Shown one piece after another: positions 35,197 to 44,904 of a stretch of DNA of 64,000 nucleotides. The position numbers and the translations under genes are program-made. Origin of the DNA: Formicincola oecophyllae (GTDB lineage Bacteria > Pseudomonadota > Alphaproteobacteria > Acetobacterales > Acetobacteraceae); NCBI RefSeq assembly GCF_006542395.2, contig NZ_CP038231.1:1860001-1924000 (forward strand), read 5' to 3'. Below the pieces are notes generated by a model. The model saw nothing but the letters and a program-made list of their open reading frames with translations, was not told where the DNA came from and ran no database searches. Within the stretch, counting starts at the first letter, position 1; each line of letters begins with the position of its first letter.

Positions 35197-37911
35197 ATGA
35201 AAAGGGTTGTGACCCATCAACGCTCCCCCTCCCCCCCTGCCGAGACACCATCACTGTTCACGTACAGTGGCGACCAAGGCGTGGCGGAACCTTCCCCCAG
35301 CCAGGCCACCACCCCCGCAGTGGAGGAGCCGCCGCCTGCTGACGAAGGTGCCTATGGCGCCTTTGACCCCAGCAGCCCGGCCAGCCCACCCCCTGAAGGC
35401 CCCCCTGACCCTGAAAAAGAACAAGAGAGGGCGCAGGATGGGGCGCAAAGTGATTATACAGCACACCCACCCCTGCCAGAGGAACCGCCAACGGGCCCTT
35501 TCACCGCTACCGCTGCAGCTGGGGACTATCTCTCTGGGTTGAACGCGGCCCAAAGGCGCGCTGTGGAAACCACGGAAGGCCCCTTGTTGATCCTGGCTGG
35601 TGCTGGCACAGGCAAAACACGCGTCCTGACCACACGCTTTGCCCACATCCTGTTGGAAGGGCGTGCCTGGCCAGGGCAGGTGCTGGCTGTGACCTTCACC
35701 AACAAAGCCGCCAGGGAGATGAGGGAGCGCATCAGCGCGCTGCTCGGCAGGCCTGTGGAAGGGATGTGGCTTGGCACGTTCCACGCGCTCTGCGCGCGGA
35801 TGCTGCGCACCCACGCCCCGCTTGTGGGGCTTGGGCGTGACTTTACCGTTCTGGACAGCGATGACCAGACGAGGCTCCTCAAGCAAATCATGGCTGGCCA
35901 GGCCGTTGACCAGAAGCGCTGGCCAGCGCGGCAGCTCCTCAGCCGTATTCAACTTTGGAAGGATAGCGGGCTTCTGCCAAGCGACATTGGCCCAACAGAG
36001 GATGACGGGATGGCCGGCGGCCAGGCGCGCGCGCTCTACACCCGTTACCAGCAGCGCCTGCGCGAACTCAACGCCTGCGACTTCGGCGACCTGATGCTGC
36101 ACATGGTCAGCTTGTTTCGCGCCCACCCGGAAGTCTTGGCGCAGTACCGCAGGAAGTTCCGCTACATCATGGTTGATGAGTACCAGGACACTAACCGAAT
36201 TCAGTACGAATGGCTGAAAATGCTGGCCCAGCCTGAAGCGGGCGGCAGCCAGGGCGCTGGCGAGGCACCACGAGCCCCCAACATCGCCTGCGTGGGCGAT
36301 GACGACCAGTCCATCTACTCCTGGCGGGGGGCGGATATCAGCAATATTCTGAGCTTTGAGAAGGACTTTCCCAGTGCCGCCATTGTGCGGCTGGAAAGCA
36401 ACTACCGCTCCACAGCGCACATCCTGGGGGCGGCTTCTGGCGTCATTAGTTTCAACGAGGGGCGGCTTGGCAAGACCCTCCACCCCTCTGACGCGGCAGA
36501 GGAAGGCGAGCGCGTCATGGTGGTGGACGCCGCTGATTCAGCTGCTGAGGCCCGCCTGGTGGCGCAGATGGCCAAGCGCCTTCACCAAAGCGTGCCGCAG
36601 GACTGGGGGGATATGGCCGTTCTGGTACGCGCTGGCTTCCAGACCAGGCCGTTTGAGGAAGTCTTGATGCGCGAAGGCCTGCCCTACCAAGTTGTGGGCG
36701 GCGTGCGCTTTTATGAACGCGCTGAAGTGCGTGACGCCATCGCTTACATCCGCGCCATGGCCCAGCCCCATGACGACCTGGCGTTTGAACGCATCATCAA
36801 CGTGCCAAGGCGTGGTGTTGGCGCAGCCTCCCTGCAGCGCCTGCGCGATGAGGCCAGCGCGCGCGGGCTTTCGCTGCAGCAAGCTGTGGCAGCCACCCTC
36901 AAAGAGGGCAAAATGAAAGGCAAGGCCGCCACCCAGCTGGCAATGCTGCTGGAGGTGCTAGAGAAAGGCCGTGCCATGCTGGGCGCAGGGCCAGGTGGCG
37001 CCCAAGATCTCCAAGCCCACCAGGGCGCCAGCGCTGGCGGGGGGCTGCGCGAAAGCCTGGGACCAAGCCATGTCCAGGCCGCCAACCAAGTGCTGGAAGG
37101 CAGTGGTTACCTGCAGATGTGGCGTGACGACAAAAGCGTGGAGGCCCCAGGCCGGCTGGAAAACCTGGCCGAGCTCCTCCACGCCATGGGGGACTACCCC
37201 TCCCTGCCAGCCTTCCTGGAACATGTGGCGCTGGTGATGGACAGTGACACTGTGCGCGATGATGGCGGCCGCCTTTCCTTGATGACGCTGCACGCTGCCA
37301 AGGGGTTGGAGTTCGATACCGTTTTCCTGCCTGGGTGGGAGGAGGGGGTCTTCCCCTCCCAGCGCTCTGTGGATGAGCGCGGCCAGGAAGGGCTGGAGGA
37401 GGAGCGGCGCCTGGCCTATGTAGGGCTAACGCGCGCCAGGAAGCGCGCCGTGGTGCTGAACGCTGCCAGGCGGCGCTTGTACAATGGCTGGCAGGATGCC
37501 ATCCCAAGCCGCTTCTTGGATGAACTGCCCGAACATCACATCTACCGCCAAAGCCAGCGCCGCCCAGGGCAACCTGCACCCCACCAGCGCAGCGCCTGGG
37601 GCGCGCCTAGTGGGGGCACATTTAAGCACCCTTACAGGGGTGGAACCTTCAGGGCGCAGGACGCTGGCAGTGGGCGCCCAGGCACAGCCACCACGCCCGT
37701 GCGCGCGCCTGCTGAGTCAGTTCCCAGCAGCACGCCAGCCAGGCCCCGCCCAACCATGCGCCCCCACAGCTTCACGCTGGGGCAGATGGTCCAGCACAAC
37801 CGCTTTGGCGAAGGCACCATTCTGGCTGTGGAAGGTGACCGCTTGACCATCCATTTCCAGGACCACGGCGACAGGCGCATCATGGCGCGCTTCGTCACCC
37901 CTCTTTCCTAA
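35197..37911 (+). CDS. uvrD: UvrD/PcrA/Rep-type DNA helicase
   Basis: This is a 904-residue SF1A helicase; the start at ATG 35197 has AAGG just upstream. After a 108-residue acidic, Pro-rich N-terminal extension (unusual for the family) come the Q-motif LNAAQRRAV, Walker A GAGTGKT (135-141), VTFTNKAAREMRER, TFHALCARML, Walker B VDEYQDTN, GDDDQSIYSWRGA, ESNYRS, LMTLHAAKGLEFD and VGLTRARKR. The C-terminal Tudor-like part (GQMVQHNRFGEGTILAVEG) is the PcrA/UvrD RNA-polymerase-binding type. It unwinds DNA 3'-5' in excision and mismatch repair and removes stalled complexes. It is divergent from the RadC-like gene. Confidence 0.93.
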   Translation: MKRVVTHQRSPSPPAETPSLFTYSGDQGVAEPSPSQATTPAVEEPPPADEGAYGAFDPSSPASPPPEGPPDPEKEQERAQDGAQSDYTAHPPLPEEPPTGPFTATAAAGDYLSGLNAAQRRAVETTEGPLLILAGAGTGKTRVLTTRFAHILLEGRAWPGQVLAVTFTNKAAREMRERISALLGRPVEGMWLGTFHALCARMLRTHAPLVGLGRDFTVLDSDDQTRLLKQIMAGQAVDQKRWPARQLLSRIQLWKDSGLLPSDIGPTEDDGMAGGQARALYTRYQQRLRELNACDFGDLMLHMVSLFRAHPEVLAQYRRKFRYIMVDEYQDTNRIQYEWLKMLAQPEAGGSQGAGEAPRAPNIACVGDDDQSIYSWRGADISNILSFEKDFPSAAIVRLESNYRSTAHILGAASGVISFNEGRLGKTLHPSDAAEEGERVMVVDAADSAAEARLVAQMAKRLHQSVPQDWGDMAVLVRAGFQTRPFEEVLMREGLPYQVVGGVRFYERAEVRDAIAYIRAMAQPHDDLAFERIINVPRRGVGAASLQRLRDEASARGLSLQQAVAATLKEGKMKGKAATQLAMLLEVLEKGRAMLGAGPGGAQDLQAHQGASAGGGLRESLGPSHVQAANQVLEGSGYLQMWRDDKSVEAPGRLENLAELLHAMGDYPSLPAFLEHVALVMDSDTVRDDGGRLSLMTLHAAKGLEFDTVFLPGWEEGVFPSQRSVDERGQEGLEEERRLAYVGLTRARKRAVVLNAARRRLYNGWQDAIPSRFLDELPEHHIYRQSQRRPGQPAPHQRSAWGAPSGGTFKHPYRGGTFRAQDAGSGRPGTATTPVRAPAESVPSSTPARPRPTMRPHSFTLGQMVQHNRFGEGTILAVEGDRLTIHFQDHGDRRIMARFVTPLS

Positions 37912-37949
37912 CTTGGCAGCACCCCTTTGAAGCTGGCCAGCGCCCTTGG

Positions 37950-39293
37950 TCAGGGTGCTGGTTGGCGGGGGTAGTTGTTGTTCAGGAGCACATGGGCTGG
38001 TGCGTCCCCCTTAAACTGGTAGGGGGCGCGCACATTGCCCGCCAGGATGCTGTTGCTGACGATGATATGGCTGACTTGGGGGGTGTAGACCACAAGCCCG
38101 TAATCCTGCGTGGCAGGTAGGTTGCGCCATTGGCCAGATGTGATGGCGTTGAGGATGATGTTGTCGCCACCCTTGACGACAACGCCGGAATGCCCCCGTT
38201 GCAGAACCGAATTGCCAATGACCTGCGTGTTGCTGACGGAAAGATCATGGACATTCTGCACGACCAGGCCATCCTGCCGGCTGCCTTCGATGGTGTCGCC
38301 CGTCATCACCACATTGTGGATGCCAGGCTCCCCCCCTGCAGTGCCAGCGCCGATTTCCACCCCATTGCCGCGTGAGACCCCGACACGTGTTGAGGTCATT
38401 TGCACGCTGTGGATAAGGTTGCCATGGCCTGGGTTCAGCAGCAGGCCGCTATGGAGGGAGTCGTCAAGGTCGCAACCATCAATCCAGATGTCAAACGCCT
38501 GCCCTGATGTCCATCCGGCATGGGGGCGCTGGGGGCCTGCCGGATCCACGAGAACGGCCCAGCCCTGGCCGTCCAGGCTGGCGTTGACCAGGTGCAGGGC
38601 GCCTGTCGCCTCCACATGCACGCCAGCGTTGGAGGGTTCGTCATCGTTATTGAAGGCCGTTACGTTTGAAAGGACCTGCAAGGGGCCGCCAACAATGTGG
38701 AAGCTGTCGTGCCCCACATGGGAGACATCCACCGCCGTTAGGCGCAGGCCCCCAGCGCCATCTTCCCTGAAGCCGTCATGGAAAGCAGCCACGTTGACGT
38801 CAGTCGCTTGGAAATCGGCCATGCCAATGACGTGCAAACCAACACCCCCTTGGGGGCCAGGGCCGAAAAAGGAGAGGTGGCGTGCCCCACCACCAAAGTA
38901 ATGGCCAGCCCACAGCAGCAAGTCCTTGTGGGGTGCCACCATCCGTAAGGATGAAAGGTGCTTGCCCGCACCAGTGACATAGATAGGCGCAGCAGCCACC
39001 AGGGTTTCGTTGACGGTGCACTTGCTGCCAGCAGGCAGGATCACCTCCCCACCCCCTGCTTTGTTAAGGGCAGCGAACACGCGCTTGAAAACGGCTGTAT
39101 CGTCAGCTAGGCCATTGCAGGCGGCCCCCGCCCGCACCACGTCCACTTGGCGCGCCTGCTGTCCAGGGGCCAAAGCTGCGGCTGGAGCGGCGTTGAGGGC
39201 GCACAGCGCTGCAACCCCCCCGGCCATGGCACACTGGGCCATGGCGTGACGGCGTTTCAGCAGGGCAATCACTGTGGCTTTCCTGAGGGACAT
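37950..39293 (-). CDS. Exported right-handed beta-helix protein (pectate-lyase-3 type)
   Basis: The protein has 447 residues; ATG 39293 follows CAGGTG. A Sec or Tat-like signal peptide (MSLRKATVIALLKRRHAM, hydrophobic stretch, AAPAAALA) precedes VDVVRAGAACNGLADDTAVFKRVFAAL and GGGEVILPAGSKC. That is the start of the pectate lyase superfamily 3 / glycosyl hydrolase 28-like fold. About ten beta-helix rungs follow, visible as repeated short strands with N and G turns (HNVVMTGDTIEGSRQDGLV; NGVEIGAG). It may be a polysaccharide lyase, epimerase or surface protein; catalytic residues cannot be assigned. The neighbouring glycosyltransferase hints at a link to extracellular polysaccharide. Confidence 0.75.
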   Translation of the reverse strand: MSLRKATVIALLKRRHAMAQCAMAGGVAALCALNAAPAAALAPGQQARQVDVVRAGAACNGLADDTAVFKRVFAALNKAGGGEVILPAGSKCTVNETLVAAAPIYVTGAGKHLSSLRMVAPHKDLLLWAGHYFGGGARHLSFFGPGPQGGVGLHVIGMADFQATDVNVAAFHDGFREDGAGGLRLTAVDVSHVGHDSFHIVGGPLQVLSNVTAFNNDDEPSNAGVHVEATGALHLVNASLDGQGWAVLVDPAGPQRPHAGWTSGQAFDIWIDGCDLDDSLHSGLLLNPGHGNLIHSVQMTSTRVGVSRGNGVEIGAGTAGGEPGIHNVVMTGDTIEGSRQDGLVVQNVHDLSVSNTQVIGNSVLQRGHSGVVVKGGDNIILNAITSGQWRNLPATQDYGLVVYTPQVSHIIVSNSILAGNVRAPYQFKGDAPAHVLLNNNYPRQPAP

Positions 39294-39436
39294 GGCGCAC
39301 CTGGCCGTTGCGGGCCTGCACCCTGCGGCAGAAGCCCTGATGGTTGACTTTCAAGGCGGCTTTGGCAGAAATGCCCAGCACCATAGTTACATAAATTATA
39401 TACCATCACTGAACATTTGCCGGGTAAAGTACAAAC
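39294..39436. promoter_or_regulatory. AT-rich divergent promoter region
   Basis: This 143-base gap lies between divergent genes. The core (39380-39430) is AT-rich with TTACAT, TATATA and TAAAGT strings able to serve as -35/-10 elements for either side. No exact assignment is possible. Confidence 0.4.
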
Positions 39437-41614
39437 ATGCGTGTTGGCGTCATCGTGCAGGGGCTTTTCGAGAAAAGCGATTCAATTGGCTATGACGCTG
39501 TCCTCCAGCACAAATTGCTGCGGCAAGCGCATGACTGCACCCTTTACGCTGAAACCAGCAACCCGGCCCTGCACCCGGATGTCACCATCAAGGGCATGGA
39601 CGACTTCCACCGCGACTTCAGCGGCCTTGACCTGGTCATCTACCATTTTTGCGATGGCTGGGCGGAAATGGATGCTTTCGTCCTCAAGCGCCCTGAGAAG
39701 TTCATCGTCAGGTGGCACAATAACACGCCGCCCTGGTTCTACGTCTTCAAGCAGAAGCGCTTTGCGCAGCGTTCGCTGCAGGGCTTCGAGGTCATTGCGG
39801 ACTTCGCAGCTGCCCAGGTGCGCTTACTGACCAATTCCCGCTTCACCTCTGAACAGTTCGCTGTTCTGGGGGGGGACAGAAACCGCGCTGAAGTGGTCTA
39901 TCCAGGCAGCCGCTACCTTTTCTCCCCGCCTGAAAAGTTCCAGAACGCTGGCGACAGACGGGGAGACGTCATCAATGTTCTTTTTGTGGGGCGATTCGTG
40001 GCCCATAAAGGGCACCGCAACCTCATCCACGTGTGCGACTTCATTGCGCGCCATTCCCCCTACCATGTGAACCTGCACATCGTGGGGCGCAGGGACACCG
40101 CCCTTGATGAATATAATAGCGAGATCGAGGCCCTGTCCGCGGCCTCTGCCGCTGAAGTGCACGTTTACGGCGAAGTCAGCGAGGCAAAGCTTTACGAACT
40201 TTACGACACCGCCGACGTTTTCCTGTTCCTGTCGGAGCATGAGGGCTTCGGCTTGCCTGTGTTTGAGGCCATGTCGCGCAATCTGCCTCTGGTGGCCTGG
40301 CGTACAAGCGCCCTTGATGACCTTCTGGAGTCCCACCCACTGGCTTTCAAGGCGTTTGATATAGCCCATTTCGCTGCAGCCGTGCTGGCCCTCAAAAAGC
40401 CTGAGGTGCGCGCGCGCACCCTGGCCATCCAGCAAGGGTTTGGCGCGCTCTACGCCCTGGACGTGGTCAAGCGCCAGCTTCTGGGGGCGGTGGGGACCCT
40501 CGCCAATGACCAGCAAGGCCCAGGCGCCCTACCAGCAGCCACAGCGCCACAGGCTGAAGCCACCCCCCCAGCTGAGGGTGCCAACCACGCCTTTGTGCGC
40601 AACGCCTTGGAGGAGGAGCGCGCGCGCTTGCCCGCCGTCAAAGGCGCCAATGCCTTCCTGCACGATTTCAGCGGGCACTACGTTTCCAAATACGACCTGA
40701 AAGTGTTCCGGACATTCTTCGATGAGCAGCAGCGCAACGACATCAACTCCATGGGTAACCTGGCCCAGGGGCGCGTCAACGCCATTGATCTGGCGCCGGA
40801 GGCCTTCAGCCTTCACCATGGCGAGAAAAAGCCTGACCACCTGTTGATCCCAGCAGGCGCGCCGCACCGCAAGCATATTTTCTTCGGCCCCTATGCTGAC
40901 ATCAAGCAAGGCCACTACGAACTCGACCTGGTGTTTGCAGCCCAGGAGGGGGGGAGTTATCCCCGCATCCGTGTTGAGCTGGCTTCGCGCACGCATGGGG
41001 TTTTCGCCGTGTTTACCAGGCGCTTGCCCCACACCAGGGGAATGGCTTTCCATATCCCCGCTGACGATAGTGATTTCGAAATCAGGGCAACCAGCCTCGA
41101 CCCCATCAGGGAGGACATCCTGTTCCAAAAAGCGGTGCTACGCAGGGCTGCCCCGCGTGACGCCGTCACAGTCAGCGCTGAGGCCTTCACAGCCCCTGGC
41201 GCCATCCACCTTAAAGGGGCGCTTGAGTTCCCAGCCAAGGCTCATGCCAAGGGCACGGTCCTGCTCAGTGGCGCTAGCGGGCCCTTGGGCAAGGGGCCAC
41301 ACATTCTGGACATGGTTTTCAGGAACATTGGCTACCAGCGCCCCTGCCCCGTGGTGCTGCAGGTGCGTGCCCACAACCCTGGCGGGGGGGAGGGACCACT
41401 CCTCCAGAAGATGGAAGGGGACATCACGCAGTTAAGGAAAGTGCCCCTGGACGTGCCACGCCCTGGCACAAGGGTGGTGATGGAGGTAGCAATGCTGGGC
41501 GCTTTTGAAGGGGACATGGTGTTTGAAGGCGCCCAAATCACCAGCAACCCACCTGCCACCAACCCCAAGGCTAAGGGGTTGCGCAAGCTCACCCGCCTGT
41601 TCAGGAAGAAGTGA
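39437..41614 (+). CDS. GT4-like glycosyltransferase with C-terminal extension
   Basis: This 725-residue protein starts MRVGVIVQGLFEKSDSIGYD. The first 360 residues form a GT-B glycosyltransferase: the N-lobe ends at VVYPGSRYLF; the C-lobe holds VLFVGRFVAHKGHRNLI, HVYGEVSEAKLYELYDTADVFLFLS and the nucleotide-sugar motif EHEGFGLPVFEAM (267-279). A Pro/Ala/Gln-rich linker (about 355-385) leads to about 300 residues of mainly beta structure (HIFFGPYADIKQGHYELDLVFA; GPHILDMVFRNIGYQR), perhaps two jelly-roll-like carbohydrate-binding domains. It likely transfers sugar to a cell-envelope or secreted polysaccharide; donor and acceptor unknown. A ribosome site is poor. Confidence 0.8.
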   Translation: MRVGVIVQGLFEKSDSIGYDAVLQHKLLRQAHDCTLYAETSNPALHPDVTIKGMDDFHRDFSGLDLVIYHFCDGWAEMDAFVLKRPEKFIVRWHNNTPPWFYVFKQKRFAQRSLQGFEVIADFAAAQVRLLTNSRFTSEQFAVLGGDRNRAEVVYPGSRYLFSPPEKFQNAGDRRGDVINVLFVGRFVAHKGHRNLIHVCDFIARHSPYHVNLHIVGRRDTALDEYNSEIEALSAASAAEVHVYGEVSEAKLYELYDTADVFLFLSEHEGFGLPVFEAMSRNLPLVAWRTSALDDLLESHPLAFKAFDIAHFAAAVLALKKPEVRARTLAIQQGFGALYALDVVKRQLLGAVGTLANDQQGPGALPAATAPQAEATPPAEGANHAFVRNALEEERARLPAVKGANAFLHDFSGHYVSKYDLKVFRTFFDEQQRNDINSMGNLAQGRVNAIDLAPEAFSLHHGEKKPDHLLIPAGAPHRKHIFFGPYADIKQGHYELDLVFAAQEGGSYPRIRVELASRTHGVFAVFTRRLPHTRGMAFHIPADDSDFEIRATSLDPIREDILFQKAVLRRAAPRDAVTVSAEAFTAPGAIHLKGALEFPAKAHAKGTVLLSGASGPLGKGPHILDMVFRNIGYQRPCPVVLQVRAHNPGGGEGPLLQKMEGDITQLRKVPLDVPRPGTRVVMEVAMLGAFEGDMVFEGAQITSNPPATNPKAKGLRKLTRLFRKK

Positions 41615-41743
41615 GGCGCAGCGCCCTCGCTATGCTGGGCTGGGCTGGGTCTTCATGCTACCCTTCGCAGCCTGCCCCTCCCCAGGTCCTGCGTGGGAAC
41701 ACCAGGCCCCACCCCCTTTCCCCCGGCAACACCAGGCTGCACC

Positions 41744-42763
41744 ATGACCCTCAACCAACCGGGCGCTGCCCAGCATTCCGCCACAGGCATGGCGCCACGT
41801 TTCAGGGGCGCGCGTCACCCCAAAGCCCTGGAGACACTCTCCCTCACTGTGCCTGAGGAGGCTGTGGCCCTTTACGAGGCCGCCCTGCTGCCCCATGCGC
41901 TGACGGTGGGCATGTTCGAAGCCGATGACGAGCAGAAGTTCTGGCGCCTGGAGGCAGTGCGCGAAGCTGGCCAGGACGATGGGCCGCTCCAAGCCGCCCT
42001 CATGTTGGCTGGCCTGGTCAGTGGCGAAAGCCCCGCCATCGTGCGTGAAGCAACCGCCCCCTCTGGCTGGATTGAGAAAACACGCCAGGCCTTCCCTCCC
42101 CAGGACATCGGCAAGCGTTTCCGCATTGCTGGCACGCACCTGGAAAACCTGCCGCCCAGCCAGCGCTTGACCATCCGCCTGGACGCTGGCGCGGCCTTCG
42201 GCTCTGGCGAGCACCAGACGACCCGCGGCTGCCTTGTAGCGCTGGAGGCCATGGCTTGGCGCAAGCCAGCGCGCATTCTGGACATGGGGTGCGGTTCAGG
42301 CATCCTGGCCATTGGGGCGGCCATGCTCCTCAACAAGCCTGTGCTGGCAGTGGACATTGACCCGCGTTCTGTTGAAGTCACGCGGGAGAATGCCGCCCTC
42401 AACCACATCACCCCTCTGGTGAAGGCGGCTGTGGGCGATGGCTGGCACACCCCTGCCGTGCGCACCCATGCGCCTTACGATCTGGTTTTCGCCAACATCT
42501 TGGCGCGCCCGCTGTGCCGCATGGCGCCAGCCTTAGCTGGTAACCTACTGGCTGGGGGCACGGCCATTCTGGCGGGGCTGCTGGTTTCGCAAGCGCGCCA
42601 GGTCATCACCGCCCACCAGGCGCAAGGCATGATTTTGGAGCGCATCGCAGCTGACGGTCCTTGGTGCATTCTGACCATGCGCAAAGGCAGCGTCCGCACT
42701 CAGCGCACTAAACAGCGCAAAGGCGCCAGGCGCCCCAAACGCGCTGCCACCCCTCTGCGCTGA
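41744..42763 (+). CDS. prmA: Ribosomal protein L11 methyltransferase
   Basis: PrmA trimethylates ribosomal protein L11 with AdoMet. The protein has 339 residues from ATG 41744 (CAGG upstream). The C-terminal class I methyltransferase shows the hallmark RLDAGAAFGSGEHQTTRGCL, motif I ILDMGCGSGILAIGA, motif II VLAVDIDP, and DLVFANILARPL (PrmA NxL motif). The N-terminal substrate domain is present but weakly conserved, and a basic tail (TQRTKQRKGARRPKR) is added. It lies 50 bases before pepP and may be co-transcribed. Confidence 0.93.
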   Translation: MTLNQPGAAQHSATGMAPRFRGARHPKALETLSLTVPEEAVALYEAALLPHALTVGMFEADDEQKFWRLEAVREAGQDDGPLQAALMLAGLVSGESPAIVREATAPSGWIEKTRQAFPPQDIGKRFRIAGTHLENLPPSQRLTIRLDAGAAFGSGEHQTTRGCLVALEAMAWRKPARILDMGCGSGILAIGAAMLLNKPVLAVDIDPRSVEVTRENAALNHITPLVKAAVGDGWHTPAVRTHAPYDLVFANILARPLCRMAPALAGNLLAGGTAILAGLLVSQARQVITAHQAQGMILERIAADGPWCILTMRKGSVRTQRTKQRKGARRPKRAATPLR

Positions 42764-42814
42764 AACCCTGGGGCACAGCCGCCTTCCCCAGATTTTTTGA
42801 AGGAAAACCACCCC

Positions 42815-44824
42815 ATGAAACCCGGCACCCAGCCCACTCCCCCTTCACAGCGCCAGGCCAGCGCGCAGCCAGGCGGGGGTGGGACGCTGCCCGGCCCACT
42901 GCCCCTGGAACAGCGCCCCGAAGCAGCCCAAGCAGCCCTAGAGGCCATCAGCATAGCACTGGTCCCCACCCTTGGCGCCCCGCTGGACGCTTACGTGGTG
43001 CCGCGCAGTGACGCTTGGCTAGGCGAGTACGTCCCCCCCGCTGATGAGCGCCTGGCCTGGCTGACGGGCTTCACCGGCAGTGCTGGGGCAGCCGTCCTCC
43101 ACGCCCATCCTAGCGCAGGCGGCCTGGCTGGCGCCGTGTTTTCAGACAGCCGCTACACTACCCAAATGGCCCAGCAAGCCCCAGAGGACCTCTGGACTAC
43201 CCACAGCAGCAACCCAAGCGATGCTGAAGGCGGCCTGGCTGGACATCTGGGGCGCTTGGCCCAGGCGCGCACCACCAAAGGGCCGTTGCTGGTGGGTTAC
43301 GACCCCACTTTGACCAGCGCCGCCATGTTGAAAAACTGGCAGGGCGCCAACCCCCCTGAACGGGTTCGCTTCACGCCAGCCCCCAATCCCGTTGACGCCG
43401 CCTGGCATGACCAACCACCACCACCAGCAGGGTCTGCGCGCTTTTTAAAGCTGGACCACGCTGGGGAGCGCAACCGCCAAAAGCGCGCCCGCGCTGGCGC
43501 TGCCCTGGCGCGCGCTGGCGCCGCAGCAGCCCTACTGGGGGATGCCACCTCCGTAGCGTGGCTGTTGAACATGCGCGGCGATGACCTGGCCATGGTGCCG
43601 GTGACGCGCGCCCATGCCTTGCTCCATGCTGACGGCACAGCGGAGCTTTTCCTCCAGCCAGAACGCATGAGCGCGCCAGACCGCGCCAGGCTGGCTGCTG
43701 AAGGGGTGAGCATCCATCACCCCCAAGCCATGGCCCAGCGCTTGCAGGCCTTGGCAGGGCAGCGCGTGGGGGTTGACCCTGCCACTGTCACCCTCCACCT
43801 GGCTAACCTTCTGGAGAAGGCAGGGGCTGAAACCGTGCCTTTGCCAGACCCAACCCACCCCTTGCGCGCCGTTAAAAACGCTGTGGAACAGCAAGGCCAG
43901 CGCCAAGCGCAGCTGATAGACGGCGTTGCGATAGTGCGCTTCCTCCATGCACTGGAAGGGGAAGGCGTTGGCCAAAGCGAAAGCGCCCTGGCACGCAGGC
44001 TGGACGGGCTGCGCCTCAGCCATCCCCAATGCGTTGGGCTGAGCTTTGATACCATCAGCGCCACTGGACCCCATGCGGCCCTGCCCCATTACAGGGCGCT
44101 GCCAGGTCAGGACGCCATTTTGGGCAATGGCGCGCTTTACCTGGTGGATAGCGGCGGGCAGTATCCCTTTGGCACCACGGACATTACGCGCACGTGGTGG
44201 GTGGGGGACGCTACCCCCCCTGATGACATCATGGAAGCCTACACGCGCGTTCTGAAAGGCCACATCGCTCTGGCCACCTTGGTGTTTCCAGCTGGCACGC
44301 CTGGAAGCTTGCTTGATTCCTTCGCGCGTGCGCCGCTTTGGGCCGCTGGGCTTGATTATGGCCACGGCACGGGCCATGGGGTGGGCAGTTATCTGTCCGT
44401 TCACGAAGGCCCCCACAGCATCACCCCAGGCAACCGCCATGTCGGCTTTGAGGCCGGCATGATCGTCTCCAACGAACCTGGCTATTACCGCCCAGGCGAT
44501 TTCGGCATCCGGACAGAAAACCTGCTTCTGGCTGTCCCAGCCCCCTTCAGGGGGGAGGGGAAGGCGTTCCTAGCGTTTGAGACCCTGACCCTGGCCCCCA
44601 TCAACAGGCGCCTCATTAAGCGCGGGCTTCTCAATAGTGATGAGCTAGCGTGGCTTGACCATTACCATGGCCGCGTTCTCTCAGCTTTAACGCCGCGCCT
44701 GGAAGGGCAGCTGCGCCAGGAAAGCGCCCAGTTCGGCCCTGGCAGCCAGCAGGTGGCTGAAACCCGCGCTGTCCTGGAATGGCTGGAGCGTGCCTGCGCC
44801 CCTTTGGAGGGGGAGCGGACTTAA
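42815..44824 (+). CDS. pepP: Xaa-Pro aminopeptidase (aminopeptidase P family)
   Basis: The protein removes N-terminal residues that precede proline. It has 669 residues from ATG 42815 (AAGGA upstream), the three-domain form also found in eukaryotic APP1: creatinase-like domain 1 (DAYVVPRSDAWLGEYVPP, FSDSRYTTQ), domain 2 and the pita-bread catalytic domain. Metal ligands are visible: Asp in LVDSGGQY, Asp in TTDITRT, His in HGTGHGVG, Glu in SNEPGYY and Glu in GIRTENLLL, giving a two-metal site. The E. coli PepP form is shorter. A terminator follows at 44856. Confidence 0.9.
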   Translation: MKPGTQPTPPSQRQASAQPGGGGTLPGPLPLEQRPEAAQAALEAISIALVPTLGAPLDAYVVPRSDAWLGEYVPPADERLAWLTGFTGSAGAAVLHAHPSAGGLAGAVFSDSRYTTQMAQQAPEDLWTTHSSNPSDAEGGLAGHLGRLAQARTTKGPLLVGYDPTLTSAAMLKNWQGANPPERVRFTPAPNPVDAAWHDQPPPPAGSARFLKLDHAGERNRQKRARAGAALARAGAAAALLGDATSVAWLLNMRGDDLAMVPVTRAHALLHADGTAELFLQPERMSAPDRARLAAEGVSIHHPQAMAQRLQALAGQRVGVDPATVTLHLANLLEKAGAETVPLPDPTHPLRAVKNAVEQQGQRQAQLIDGVAIVRFLHALEGEGVGQSESALARRLDGLRLSHPQCVGLSFDTISATGPHAALPHYRALPGQDAILGNGALYLVDSGGQYPFGTTDITRTWWVGDATPPDDIMEAYTRVLKGHIALATLVFPAGTPGSLLDSFARAPLWAAGLDYGHGTGHGVGSYLSVHEGPHSITPGNRHVGFEAGMIVSNEPGYYRPGDFGIRTENLLLAVPAPFRGEGKAFLAFETLTLAPINRRLIKRGLLNSDELAWLDHYHGRVLSALTPRLEGQLRQESAQFGPGSQQVAETRAVLEWLERACAPLEGERT

Positions 44825-44855
44825 CGCCACGCCTTGGGAGTCACGCCTTCAAAGC

Positions 44856-44892
44856 GCGCCCAGCCCCACAGCTTTGCCTGGGCGCCCCTTTT
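44856..44892 (+). terminator. Rho-independent terminator after pepP
   Basis: The stem GCGCCCAG / CTGGGCGC (8 pairs, 14-base loop) is followed by CCCTTTT, 32 bases past the pepP stop and just before a convergent gene. Confidence 0.6.
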
Positions 44893-44904
44893 CACCAGGG
44901 CTGG

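Noticed and set aside
35251-36483. Long minus-strand open frame opposite uvrD
   Set aside because: Shadow of a clear helicase gene; no family features.
37917-37964. CAGCACCC / GGGTGCTG inverted repeat between uvrD and the beta-helix gene as a terminator
   Set aside because: The loop is over 30 bases and no T-run follows, so the case is too weak.
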